The notes below the pieces were generated by a model. It was given only the letters and a program-made list of their open reading frames with translations. It was not told the DNA's origin and searched no databases. Both the position numbers and the translations under genes were made by a program. 64,000 nucleotides of DNA from an uncultured Muribaculaceae bacterium (lineage in GTDB: Bacteria > Bacteroidota > Bacteroidia > Bacteroidales > Muribaculaceae), in NCBI GenBank assembly GCA_944321705.1, contig CALUMG010000012.1:1-64000 (forward strand), read 5' to 3'. Of the stretch, positions 27,821-37,364 are shown piece after piece (within the stretch, counting starts at the first letter, position 1; each line of letters opens with the position of its first letter).

Positions 27821-27828
27821 TATCTTTG
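27821..27828 (+). promoter_or_regulatory. -7 element for the GH31 gene
   Basis: TATCTTTG, 39 bases before the ATG at 27867. It argues against the in-frame upstream start at 27807. The -33 box is not convincing. Confidence 0.5.
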
Positions 27829-27866
27829 TAATGGTTATATTTAAAAACTGTAAAAAACACATATCA

Positions 27867-30320
27867 ATGAAAACACTTCGATATTTATCCGCAGCCTTGA
27901 CGGTGCTTGCCGTGTGCCTGCCTGTTTTGGCACAGAGCGTGGAGCAGACAGCTCAAGGCGTGCGCCTTGACGTCGGGGAAGGCAAGTTCAGGTGTGAAGT
28001 GATGTTTTATTCGCCATCGATTGTCCGCGTGGTGAAATGGCCGCAGACCGTCATGCCAGGAGAGAAGAGCCTCGCCGTGGTGATGACTCCGGGCAAGACG
28101 AAGCTGGAGGTGACGGAGACGGCCGATGTGGTTACGCTGAAGAGCCATGAGGTTAGCGTCACTTTGGACAAGGCGGATGGCTTAGTAGCTTTTGCCGATG
28201 CCGATGGCAACAGCTTGTTGAAGGAGCAGGGCGCGCCCGTGTTCACCCCGATAGAGAGTGGAGTAGACAAGGACTATTATCGTGTGAGCCAGGCGTTCCG
28301 TCTTGACGAGGACGAGGCTATTTATGGATTGGGCCAGCTCCAGACGGGCAAGATGAGCCAGCGCGACCAGCAAAAATATCTTATACAGAGCAACCTCGAG
28401 GACAGCAGTCCTTTCTTCCAGTCAATAAAGGGCTACGGACTGTATCTTGACAACTATTCGCCAGTGACGTTCACCGATAACGCCGATGGTACACGGTTTG
28501 ACTTCGAGGTGGGCGCGTGTGTCGATTACTACTTCATGTATGGTGGCACAGCCGATGGCGTAGTGGCCCGTGTGCGCGAGCTTACGGGGCAGGTACCCAT
28601 GTTTCCGCTGTGGACTTACGGTTTTTGGCAGAGCAAGGAGCGATATAAGAGCCAGTATGAGACGGTGGACGTGGTGCGCAAGTACCGCGAGCTGGGTGTG
28701 CCTATTGATGGAATAATACAAGACTGGCAGTATTGGGGCAATAACTACTTGTGGAATGCCATGGAGTTTCTTAACACTGCGTTCCCCAATCCGCAGAAGA
28801 TGCTTGACGATGTGCACTCGATGAACGCCCACATGGCCATTTCAATATGGCAGTCTTTCGGTCCTAAAACAAAGCCTTACCGCGAACTCGCATCGAAGGG
28901 CTTGCTCTACGACTTCAAGACATGGCCTCCGTCGGGCACTGAGGGATGGCCTCCCAATCCTGACTATCCGTCAGGTGTGAAGGTGTATGATGCTTATTCA
29001 CCCGAAGCAAGGGATATTTACTGGAAGTATCTCGACGCCGGAATATTCAAGTATGGCATGGATGCGTGGTGGATGGACTCGACAGACCCCGACCATCTTG
29101 ACGCTGTTCCGTCGGATCTTGACCAGGAGACCAGTTTCGGCTCGTTCCGCAAGGTACGCAATGCCTACCCCCTTATGTGCGTCGGCGGTGTTTATGAACA
29201 CCAGCGTGAGGCAACTTCGGCCAAGCGTGTGTTCATCCTTACGCGCTCCGGCTTTCTCGGACAGCAACGTTACGGGTCAAATGTGTGGACAGGAGACGTG
29301 GCCTCTTCATGGGAGAATTTGCGGCGGCAGGTGCCTGCCGGGCTTAACTTTTCGCTTTGCGGAATGCCTCATTGGAATTGTGACATAGGCGGATTCTTCG
29401 CCGGGCAGTACAATCTGGCCGACGGGACAGCCACAAAGAACCCATTGTATCAGGAGCTGTTTGTGCGCTGGATGCAGTTCGGTGCGTTCACGCCGATGAT
29501 GCGCTCGCACGGTGCAGATACTCCGCGCGAAATCTATTTGTTCGGTAAGAAGGGCGAACCTGTGTATGACGCAATAGAGAAAATGATACGTTTGCGCTAT
29601 TCGTTGTTGCCCTATATCTATTCAACCTCATGGGAAGTTTCCAGCCGGCAGTCGACATTCATGCGTGCATTGGCGATGGATTTCCCCAAGGACAGCCGCG
29701 TGCTTGACATGGCCGATGAATATATGTTTGGCCGTGCGCTGCTTGTAGCACCCGTGCTCAACGCTCAATACACCACAGAAAAGGCTGTCAAGATGGACGC
29801 GCTGACGGGTTGGAATAGCGACAATGAGGGCATGGCCGGAAGCGCGGCTGCGCCAGTTGACTTTACGCAGGAGAAGCAGGCGACGGTCTATCTGCCCGAA
29901 GGTGTGTCATGGTATGACTATTGGACAGGCGAGAAATTTGTCGGTGGACAGGAGATAACGCGCACGGTGACTCTGGCCGACGTTCCTCTTTACGTCCGTG
30001 CAGGCAGCATTGTACCGCTCGGTCCTGACGTACAGTATGCCACGGAGAAGCCCTGGGACGCGCTTACGCTGTGTGTATATCCCGGTGCCGACGGATGTTT
30101 CGTGCTCTATGAGGACGAGTTTGACAACTACAATTACGAGAAGGGCGCATATACCGAAATCCCGATTACATGGGATGAGTCGTCGCGCCGTCTCACAATA
30201 GGTGCTCGCCACGGCTCTTATCCCGGTATGCTGACCGAGCGGCGGTTCATTGTGCGCACTCCTGACGGCAAGGAAAAGGCCATTGACTATACAGGGAAGG
30301 AAGTGACGCTGAAGCTGTGA
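27867..30320 (+). CDS. GH31 alpha-glucosidase, secreted
   Basis: 817 residues. The start at 27867 gives a clear signal peptide (MKTLRYLSAALTVLAVCLPV...AQ), so the enzyme acts in the periplasm. The GH31 N-terminal beta-sandwich (YGLGQLQTGKMSQRD) and catalytic barrel follow; the nucleophile is Asp404 in WWMDSTDPDH and the acid/base lies in the MRSHGADTPRE region. The C-terminal part is the DUF5110-type beta domain. It would release glucose or xylose from oligosaccharide ends; the starch locus next door favours alpha-glucosidase. By eye its third codon positions are richer in G and C than in the flanking genes, which hints at separate acquisition. Confidence 0.92.
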   Translation: MKTLRYLSAALTVLAVCLPVLAQSVEQTAQGVRLDVGEGKFRCEVMFYSPSIVRVVKWPQTVMPGEKSLAVVMTPGKTKLEVTETADVVTLKSHEVSVTLDKADGLVAFADADGNSLLKEQGAPVFTPIESGVDKDYYRVSQAFRLDEDEAIYGLGQLQTGKMSQRDQQKYLIQSNLEDSSPFFQSIKGYGLYLDNYSPVTFTDNADGTRFDFEVGACVDYYFMYGGTADGVVARVRELTGQVPMFPLWTYGFWQSKERYKSQYETVDVVRKYRELGVPIDGIIQDWQYWGNNYLWNAMEFLNTAFPNPQKMLDDVHSMNAHMAISIWQSFGPKTKPYRELASKGLLYDFKTWPPSGTEGWPPNPDYPSGVKVYDAYSPEARDIYWKYLDAGIFKYGMDAWWMDSTDPDHLDAVPSDLDQETSFGSFRKVRNAYPLMCVGGVYEHQREATSAKRVFILTRSGFLGQQRYGSNVWTGDVASSWENLRRQVPAGLNFSLCGMPHWNCDIGGFFAGQYNLADGTATKNPLYQELFVRWMQFGAFTPMMRSHGADTPREIYLFGKKGEPVYDAIEKMIRLRYSLLPYIYSTSWEVSSRQSTFMRALAMDFPKDSRVLDMADEYMFGRALLVAPVLNAQYTTEKAVKMDALTGWNSDNEGMAGSAAAPVDFTQEKQATVYLPEGVSWYDYWTGEKFVGGQEITRTVTLADVPLYVRAGSIVPLGPDVQYATEKPWDALTLCVYPGADGCFVLYEDEFDNYNYEKGAYTEIPITWDESSRRLTIGARHGSYPGMLTERRFIVRTPDGKEKAIDYTGKEVTLKL

Positions 30321-30369
30321 TTGGTGCTGGCTTCATGCGGATGCGTAATATATTGTAACCCGATTGTTT

Positions 30370-30410
30370 TGCAAAGACGGCTTTTCGCGATGCGGAGGGC
30401 CGTCTTTGCA
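30370..30410. repeat. Inverted repeat after the GH31 gene
   Basis: Perfect 12-bp arms (30370-30381 and 30399-30410) around a 17-base loop. There is no clear T tract on either strand, so it could be a weak terminator or an mRNA end protector rather than a strong terminator. Confidence 0.6.
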
Positions 30411-30542
30411 GTGAAAAATTGTCATTGTATAAAGTATTTATGCAGAATTCACGTTAAAATAAGGTGTGTTTTTAACAGATAATTCTCATATTTTATTTAA
30501 ATTTGTATGTTGACCGATTCATATCTTCAATTCTCATAATAC

Positions 30543-32252
30543 ATGAATGATTTTTTGCCTAATATGTTTACATTTAATACAATATGCCTTAAAACGATAA
30601 AACGTTGTTTGCTCCATGTTTCAATCCTGTGCTTGACAATCCTGTTTGCAATGTCGATGCACAGCTGTTCCGACGGCGATTCTGCGCTTTTGGAAAGGCT
30701 CGATGATCGCATAGCCAATAGCGAGGTGTATGATAACATGAAAATTGAGCGAATCGACAGTTTGAAGAGTTTGCTTGCCAAGGCCGACAATCCAAAGAGG
30801 AATTTTGAGCTAAACAGGCAACTGTTTCTTGAGTACCAGTCGTTTGTGTGCGATTCGGCATTGTATTATATTAATGTGAACATCGCTCAGGCGCGGAAGG
30901 CTGGTGACGATTATTGGCTTGCCGTATCGCTTATTGCGAAAGCCGATTTGGTGGCAAAGGCAGGAATTTTTACCGAAGCGTTGAAGATATTGCAGTCAAT
31001 AGATTCGCACGCATTACCCGATGACATTAAAGACAATTATTACCAAGTATGTGGCACCACCTACCAATATATGTCGGAGTATGCCGACGGCAGTGAATAC
31101 ATAGATGGTTATCAAGCTAAAATTACGGCTTACCGTGATTCTTTACTATCGATACCGAATATCGACAAATTTGTATATGAAACCGAATACGGATCGAGAC
31201 TGTTGGAGCAAGGGCGGTTCGACGAAGCCATAGATTTTTTCATAGAACGAATAGGCAATCACCAATCAGGGACGAGGGAGTATGCGGTTATTGCATCAGT
31301 GTTGGCATATGCATATTCGCTTGCCGGGGATGTCGGCAATCAAGAGTATTATTTAGTACTGAGTGCCATTTCCGATATTGAAGGGTCGATTAAGGAAAAC
31401 CTTGCATTGCGTTCTCTTGCCGAATTGCGTTTTAAGGCTGATGATGTGTCGCATGCCTATTATTATCTGCGCAAGAGCATGGAAGATGCCAACTATTATT
31501 CGGCACGGATGCGTAAAAACCAGTCGGCAAATATCTTGCCGCTGGTGACCAGTGCCTACGAGGCCAAGCAAAAACATATGCAGACGCAGCTTAAGACGCT
31601 TGTTGTCGCCATCAGTGCCTTGGTTGTCGGGCTTGCCGTAGCTGTGGTATTTATAATAAAGCAGTTGCGCATCGTGTCGCGCAGCTTGCGCTTGGTATCG
31701 ATAACAAAAGACAAGTTAATCAGGCTCAATGATGAATTACGTCAAACCAACGCCGCTCTCACAGCAACCAATACGGCACTCACCGAGTCGAGCTGCATCA
31801 AGGAAGAATACATAGGCAAATTCATGGGCTTGAGTTCAAATTATATATCCACGCTCGAGAAATACCGCAAGATGCTCTACCAGCAGGCGGCATCGGGGAA
31901 CATTGAGGGGCTTCACAAGGCGTTGCGCTCGACAAGCATAATCAACGACGCGCTCAAAGAATTCTACCATACGTTTGACACCGCATTCCTCAATATTTTC
32001 CCTGACTTTGTGGCGCAATTCAATTTATTATTCCCCGACGGCGACCGCATACAATTGAAAGAAGGTGAAATGCTCAATACAGAGCTTCGCGTGTTTGCCT
32101 TAATACGCCTTGGCATCACCGACAGTGCCAAGATTGCCGATTTCTTGCGTTGCTCCATTACGACCATCTATACTTACCGTTCAAAGCGTAAGAAACGGGC
32201 GTTGAATCCTGCGGCTTTTGATGACGACGTAATGAAAATAGCACTGTTTTGA
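30543..32252 (+). CDS. SusR-like membrane regulator of the glucan locus
   Basis: 569 residues. An N-terminal hydrophobic segment ends near MSMHSC. TPR-like helices (residues 90-330) form the probable periplasmic sensor. A membrane helix (VVAISALVVGLAVAVVFII, near 350-370) leads to a cytoplasmic coiled coil and a C-terminal LuxR-like helix-turn-helix (LRLGITDSAK-type region, IADFLRCSITTIYTYRSK). This is the layout of Bacteroides SusR (DUF6377 family), which senses maltose or larger and turns on sus genes. It lies immediately upstream of susC, as in the Bacteroides thetaiotaomicron sus locus. TAAATTTG at 30498-30505 is a possible -7 element. Confidence 0.87.
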   Translation: MNDFLPNMFTFNTICLKTIKRCLLHVSILCLTILFAMSMHSCSDGDSALLERLDDRIANSEVYDNMKIERIDSLKSLLAKADNPKRNFELNRQLFLEYQSFVCDSALYYINVNIAQARKAGDDYWLAVSLIAKADLVAKAGIFTEALKILQSIDSHALPDDIKDNYYQVCGTTYQYMSEYADGSEYIDGYQAKITAYRDSLLSIPNIDKFVYETEYGSRLLEQGRFDEAIDFFIERIGNHQSGTREYAVIASVLAYAYSLAGDVGNQEYYLVLSAISDIEGSIKENLALRSLAELRFKADDVSHAYYYLRKSMEDANYYSARMRKNQSANILPLVTSAYEAKQKHMQTQLKTLVVAISALVVGLAVAVVFIIKQLRIVSRSLRLVSITKDKLIRLNDELRQTNAALTATNTALTESSCIKEEYIGKFMGLSSNYISTLEKYRKMLYQQAASGNIEGLHKALRSTSIINDALKEFYHTFDTAFLNIFPDFVAQFNLLFPDGDRIQLKEGEMLNTELRVFALIRLGITDSAKIADFLRCSITTIYTYRSKRKKRALNPAAFDDDVMKIALF

Positions 32253-32362
32253 CAGGGTGTCCAGTTAAGATTCTATTTAGATTTGCCAGATGATTCTCTT
32301 TATGTAAGTGCTTGAAATATAATTTCTTAAATCTGAAATACATTTAGGATTTTATTAGGTGC

Positions 32363-32395
32363 GTTGTGCAAGTTATAATTGTATTGATAAATTTG
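32363..32395 (+). promoter_or_regulatory. Possible promoter of the susC operon
   Basis: GTTG (32363-32366), 21 bases, TAAATTTG (32388-32395), leaving a leader of about 80 bases before susC. SusR-type activation would be expected nearby, but I cannot identify an operator. Confidence 0.5.
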
Positions 32396-32483
32396 CCATT
32401 GGAACGATTTTAAAATAGAGTATTGCTTTAAATACCTTATAATAAATCATACGTTTACCTAATTAAAATTTAAAAATTATCAG

Positions 32484-35444
32484 ATGAAAAAATTTAATCA
32501 AGCCAAGCACATGCTGTTCAGGCATGTGTTAATCCTATTGGGCGTGATGGTTACTTCTGTTTCGGCGTTTGCGCAGCAAGCGGTGAGCGGAACTGTTACC
32601 GACGCAAACGGGGAAACCGTCATAGGTGCTACCGTAATGGTGAAAGGAACTACCAACGGAGCGGCAACAGACATGGACGGCAAATATGCCTTAAAAAATG
32701 TTCCGGCTGATGCCACTATCGTATTCTCGTCGTTGGGTTACAAGACCGTTGAAGAAAAAGTGAACGGCAGGTCGGTAATCGACGTGGTGATGAGTGGCGA
32801 CCAACAGTTGCTCGATGAAGTGGTTGTAGTGGGTTATGGTTCATTGAGCCGTAAAGAACTTACAAGTTCTATTGTGCAAGTAGACAAAGACCAATTCCAG
32901 CAAGGAGGAATGAACAACGTTATGGAAATGCTTACTGGTAAGGTTGCTGGTCTTAATGTGTCGACAGTTTCACCGGCCGATCCTAACAGTTCATCTTCGT
33001 TGCAAGTGCGTGGTGCAACATCACTGACTGCCAGCAACGAGCCTCTCATCGTCATTGACGGAGTGGCAGGTGGAGACATTCGCACTATTGCTCCGCAAGA
33101 CATTGAATCGATGACAGTATTGAAAGATGCCGCTTCGGCAGCCATATATGGAACGCGTGGTGCAAACGGTGTCATCCTTATTACTACAAAGAAAGGTTCG
33201 GGAACTCCTGGCAAGCCGGTGATTACCTACGACAGCTACTTTGCCGTAAACCTTGCCAAGGGCAAGCCCGAAGTGCTTTCGGCCGACGAATGGCGTCGTT
33301 CACGTCGTGGTAACGATTATGGTGCAAGCACCGACTGGTATGACTTGTTGATGCGTGATTTTTCGTATGATACCAACCAATATGTGTCGATTGACGGCAG
33401 TACTGAAAACGGATATTACAACGCTTCAATCAACTACAAGCGTGCAACTGGTCTGGACATAATAAGCGAGCGTGAGGAATATGGCGCACGCGCTTCTGTT
33501 CAGCAAATGTTCCTTGACAAGAAACTGCAACTTACATTCTCTCTCAACGCCCGTCATGTAAAAGAGGATTGGGGCGACAGTGGCCTTTTTGACACTGCAT
33601 TGTCGATGAACCCGACAATACCGGTATATGACGAAAACGGTGATTATTATCAGCCAACGTCGCCTACCGGCGTTGCCAACCCTGTGGGCAAGCTCAACCT
33701 TGAAACGAGTCAGGGCAACCGTACTTATATACTCGGTACGGCAGATGCCAAGTGGAACATTTGGAGCAACGGCACGCACTCGATAAACACGCAAGTGTCT
33801 TATTCGTATGACTACAACGACTTGAAGAGCGATTTCTACACTCCATCTAATTCGAGTGAATCTTATTGGAACGGGTACGCAGGTCGTGCAAGCATAACTT
33901 ATCAAAAGTGGTGGACCAACCGCATTGAGTGGCTAGGCAATTACTTCTTCAACAACAACGGCCATGATGTGAAGTTGATGGTTGGTTATACTTATGAACG
34001 CGACAACTGGGAACAGATGTTCATGCAGAACAATAATTTCACATTCGACAATGCTTTGTGGCATGGCATCGGTTCGGGTAGTTATCTGCAAGAAGGTAAA
34101 GCCAGCATGTATGCAGGGAAATCAGAGTCTACACTCGTGGGCTTCTTCGGCCGTGTCAATTACAACTGGCGCAGCATGATCATCGCATCGGCTTCTATGC
34201 GTTATGAAGGTTCGACCAAGTTTGGTGCCGATAGCAAGTGGGGAGCGTTCCCATCAGTTTCATTGGCATGGGAAATAGCCAAGACTCCGTTTATGGAAAA
34301 TTATAGCGACATCGTGCAAAGTCTCAAGCCTCGTTTCTCGTATGGTGTCACCGGACGTAGCGATTTCGATGCCTATCAGTCAATTGCCACATATTCTACA
34401 AATGGCAAATATTACATTGACGGCCAATGGGTGACCGGTTATGCTCCGTCAAACAATGCCAACCCTGAACTTCAATGGGAAAAATCTTCGAGTGCCAACT
34501 ACGGTGTAGACTTCATGTTGTGGAACCGCTTGTATGGATCAATCGAATACTTCGACCGCCGAAGCAACGACTTGCTTTATACTTATTCAGCACCGCAACC
34601 TCCATATGTTTATTCCACTATATTGGTGAACGTTGGTACTACCAAGAACACTGGTATTGAACTATCACTCACCGGAGACGTGCTTGTTGACACTCCTGTG
34701 AAATGGACGACGGGCATCAATTATTCTTATGGTACGACAAAGCTCACCAAGTTGTCGAACGACATATACAAGGCTTCTTACCTTGATTTGTATCAAAAGC
34801 CGGGTGTCGGTACGAGCGAATATTTCTTCCGTGTACAGGAAGGCGGTAAGATAGGCCAATTCTACGGATATGAATATGCAGGAACTGACGACGAAGGCAA
34901 CATGCTTGTTTACAATAAGGATGGCGAGAAGATACTTACCGCCCAAGCTACGGCCGAAGACAAGTGTTACATAGGAAACGGCGCGCCCGAGCATTTCCTC
35001 ACATGGAACAATACTTTGAAATGGCGTGACTTTGACCTTAGTGTAATGTTCCAAGGTGCATTTGGCCACGAAATATTCAATATGCGCAAGTATGGCATGG
35101 GCTTGCAAGGCTGTGGTACCGACAACGTGTTGCGCAGTGCATACCTTGAAGACAGCAATGTCATAACCGGCGGAGGAGTAATATCTTCTTACTTCCTTGA
35201 AAACGGCAATTACTTCAAGCTCGCCAATGTCACTTTGGGCTACACAGTCCCGTTCAAGAACAATAAGCTTGTTGAGAGCCTGCGCGTTTATTTAGCTGCT
35301 AAGAACCTGTATACCATCACCGGCTATTCGGGCAACGATCCGTCGATAGTAACCTCTACCGGCATCACTCCGGGCGTGGATGTCAACAGTGCATATCCGC
35401 AAGCTACCCAGCTTACACTTGGTGTAACATTCAGGTTTAAATAA
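32484..35444 (+). CDS. susC: SusC-like TonB-dependent glycan transporter
   Basis: 986 residues with a signal peptide ending SVSAFAQ. Residues about 33-105 are the carboxypeptidase-D-like domain (VSGTVTDANGETVIGATV), followed by the TonB box region LLDEVVVVGYG, the plug (MLTGKVAGLNV, LQVRGATSL, LKDAASAAIYGTRGANGVI) and a large beta-barrel ending in TFRFK. It imports oligosaccharides through the outer membrane with SusD as lid, powered by TonB. The gene order around it makes maltodextrins the likely cargo. Normal length for the family. Confidence 0.95.
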   Translation: MKKFNQAKHMLFRHVLILLGVMVTSVSAFAQQAVSGTVTDANGETVIGATVMVKGTTNGAATDMDGKYALKNVPADATIVFSSLGYKTVEEKVNGRSVIDVVMSGDQQLLDEVVVVGYGSLSRKELTSSIVQVDKDQFQQGGMNNVMEMLTGKVAGLNVSTVSPADPNSSSSLQVRGATSLTASNEPLIVIDGVAGGDIRTIAPQDIESMTVLKDAASAAIYGTRGANGVILITTKKGSGTPGKPVITYDSYFAVNLAKGKPEVLSADEWRRSRRGNDYGASTDWYDLLMRDFSYDTNQYVSIDGSTENGYYNASINYKRATGLDIISEREEYGARASVQQMFLDKKLQLTFSLNARHVKEDWGDSGLFDTALSMNPTIPVYDENGDYYQPTSPTGVANPVGKLNLETSQGNRTYILGTADAKWNIWSNGTHSINTQVSYSYDYNDLKSDFYTPSNSSESYWNGYAGRASITYQKWWTNRIEWLGNYFFNNNGHDVKLMVGYTYERDNWEQMFMQNNNFTFDNALWHGIGSGSYLQEGKASMYAGKSESTLVGFFGRVNYNWRSMIIASASMRYEGSTKFGADSKWGAFPSVSLAWEIAKTPFMENYSDIVQSLKPRFSYGVTGRSDFDAYQSIATYSTNGKYYIDGQWVTGYAPSNNANPELQWEKSSSANYGVDFMLWNRLYGSIEYFDRRSNDLLYTYSAPQPPYVYSTILVNVGTTKNTGIELSLTGDVLVDTPVKWTTGINYSYGTTKLTKLSNDIYKASYLDLYQKPGVGTSEYFFRVQEGGKIGQFYGYEYAGTDDEGNMLVYNKDGEKILTAQATAEDKCYIGNGAPEHFLTWNNTLKWRDFDLSVMFQGAFGHEIFNMRKYGMGLQGCGTDNVLRSAYLEDSNVITGGGVISSYFLENGNYFKLANVTLGYTVPFKNNKLVESLRVYLAAKNLYTITGYSGNDPSIVTSTGITPGVDVNSAYPQATQLTLGVTFRFK

Positions 35445-35480
35445 TTTTCCTAATTAACCAATACATTGACAAAGACAATT

Positions 35481-37277
35481 ATGAAAAAAATATGCTTGAT
35501 TGCTGCTGTCGCTGCTGTTGCAGGTGGAACAATGGTTTCTTGTACCGACCTCGACGAGAAAGTATTTGACCGCATCGACGCTTCAATCTATTATCAAGAC
35601 GAAAACAGTGTGAAGGGTGCCTTGGCCTCGATATACAACTCAGCAACCACGAGTTTCCTTGAATACTTCTGGTATCTAAACGAGCTAAGTGCCGATCAAG
35701 TGGCTTGGCGTTCGTGGCACGGCGGCGCATGGGGTTGGGACGAAGGCGAGAAGTTTGTCCTCACGGCCCAGTCGTGGAACACAGAGTCGGTAATTATACG
35801 CCGCGCTTGGGAAACAGCATGGCAGACGATAGGTCTCTGCAATACGCTTGTCGAGGACCTAAACGCGCTTGATGCCGCTTCAATCGGAATGACCGAAGAG
35901 ACAAAAGCCATGTATATAGCTGAGGTGCGCACGATGCGTGCATGGGCCTATTACAACAACTTCGAATTGTGGGGAGGAACGTTGCCATTATGTACCTCGG
36001 CCAGCGGTGACATCCCGGGATCGGTATCGACCGATTTCAACGAAGGTTGCAAGATCATATATGATTTCATAGCAACCGAGCTCGACGAGTCGTGCGATGC
36101 CCTTATGAAAGAAGATGGCTCTGGGAATTCCCGCTTGCGCATGAACCAAGGCATGAACCGCATGCTCAAGATGCGTTTGTTGCTCAATAGTGAAGTGTTT
36201 ATTGGCGAAAACCATTATGACGAGTGTGCTACTCTTGCACAGGACATTATCGATGGCGATTATGGTACTTACAGCCTTGCTACCGATTACCGTGACATTT
36301 TCTCGAATAACAATGTATCTTGTCCCGAAGTGATTTTCGCATTTGCTCAGGAAGAAGGTCAATTGACCAATAATAACCGCAATACACCGTTCTTGCCATA
36401 TAACTATGATGAGTTCATCGGCCAAACGTTCCCCAACTCGGGTTGGAACTGTTTCTGCCTTGCTCCATCAAAAGACAATTCGGGCAACGTGCTGCCGGAG
36501 GGTGGTACTGACAACCCGAAAAGTTTCCTCTTTGACTACGGTGACAAGCTTGGTGCCGTGTATGACCGTTTCAACGATGCCGACATTCGTAAGCAGAATT
36601 TCTCTTGCGCCGATGACGGGACATGGAATGGCGGCATATTCTTGAAGGGCGCGATGTTGAACCGTGAAACCGGTGAGCCGGTACTTGCCGATGCCGACCG
36701 TGACGGACAACCTTTGGTATATGTTGATCAAGTAGGTACGTTCATGAACCTCGGACGTCAACTCGCAACGGTTATGAATCCACGCTGGGGCGAAACCAGT
36801 TCAGGCTTGCGCTTGATGAAGTATCCTATGTTCCCCGAGTCGACCGGACTTAGCTACTTGGACATCGCTGAAGTGGAATTCCGCCTTGCAGAGGCTTATT
36901 ACACGCTTGCCGAGTGTCGCATGCGTGCCGGTGATGCCGATGGTGCTAAAGATCTTATCGATGATGTGCGTGCACGTTATTTCACTAATGCATCAGCACT
37001 TGACGAAATCGGTCCTGACAATTTCTATGGCTCAACTCCTAACGAAGACTGGCTGCTCAGTGAATGGGGTATAGAATTCCTTAATGAGAGTCGCCGTCGC
37101 CGCACCGATTTGCGTCGTTTTGACAAGTTCACGCAAGGACAATGGTGGTTCTTCGGTCGTGATACCGAGACTGGTTACGACCTTTCGGCTCAACGTGACC
37201 GCCGATATGAATGGTTCCCTCTACCCGAAGTGGCATTATCGGTAAATCCGGGTCTCGTGCAAAATCCTAACTATTGA
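35481..37277 (+). CDS. susD: SusD-like starch-binding lipoprotein
   Basis: 598 residues from the ATG at 35481; the in-frame TTG at 35466 precedes the signal peptide and is rejected. The lipobox GGTMVSC gives Cys21 after processing. The RagB/SusD fold is visible: N-terminal TPR-like helices (SIYNSATTSFLEYFWYLNE, RAWETAWQTIGLCNTLVED, EVRTMRAWAYYNNFELWGG) and a C-terminal region with RLAEAYYTLAECRMRAGD and FLNESRRRRTDLRRF. It binds glycan at the cell surface and caps SusC. A weak hairpin and an 87-base gap separate it from the next gene. Confidence 0.94.
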   Translation: MKKICLIAAVAAVAGGTMVSCTDLDEKVFDRIDASIYYQDENSVKGALASIYNSATTSFLEYFWYLNELSADQVAWRSWHGGAWGWDEGEKFVLTAQSWNTESVIIRRAWETAWQTIGLCNTLVEDLNALDAASIGMTEETKAMYIAEVRTMRAWAYYNNFELWGGTLPLCTSASGDIPGSVSTDFNEGCKIIYDFIATELDESCDALMKEDGSGNSRLRMNQGMNRMLKMRLLLNSEVFIGENHYDECATLAQDIIDGDYGTYSLATDYRDIFSNNNVSCPEVIFAFAQEEGQLTNNNRNTPFLPYNYDEFIGQTFPNSGWNCFCLAPSKDNSGNVLPEGGTDNPKSFLFDYGDKLGAVYDRFNDADIRKQNFSCADDGTWNGGIFLKGAMLNRETGEPVLADADRDGQPLVYVDQVGTFMNLGRQLATVMNPRWGETSSGLRLMKYPMFPESTGLSYLDIAEVEFRLAEAYYTLAECRMRAGDADGAKDLIDDVRARYFTNASALDEIGPDNFYGSTPNEDWLLSEWGIEFLNESRRRRTDLRRFDKFTQGQWWFFGRDTETGYDLSAQRDRRYEWFPLPEVALSVNPGLVQNPNY

Positions 37278-37298
37278 TTTTCATCTCACAATGGTGCA

Positions 37299-37322
37299 TT
37301 GGGCGTGCTCATGCGCGTCCAA
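37299..37322 (+). repeat. Short hairpin between susD and the next gene
   Basis: Nine pairs (two G-T) around a 6-base loop, with no T tract. It may tune mRNA stability between susD and the binding-protein gene. Confidence 0.4.
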
Positions 37323-37364
37323 TCACCTAAAACAATAAATTTTTAAAATTTGCATACATACACA

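Noticed and set aside
27807..27866. Upstream start for the GH31 enzyme
   Set aside because: It lies at the promoter and precedes the signal peptide.
30370..30410. Strong terminator after the GH31 gene
   Set aside because: The arms are perfect but neither strand has a T tract, so it is listed only as an inverted repeat.
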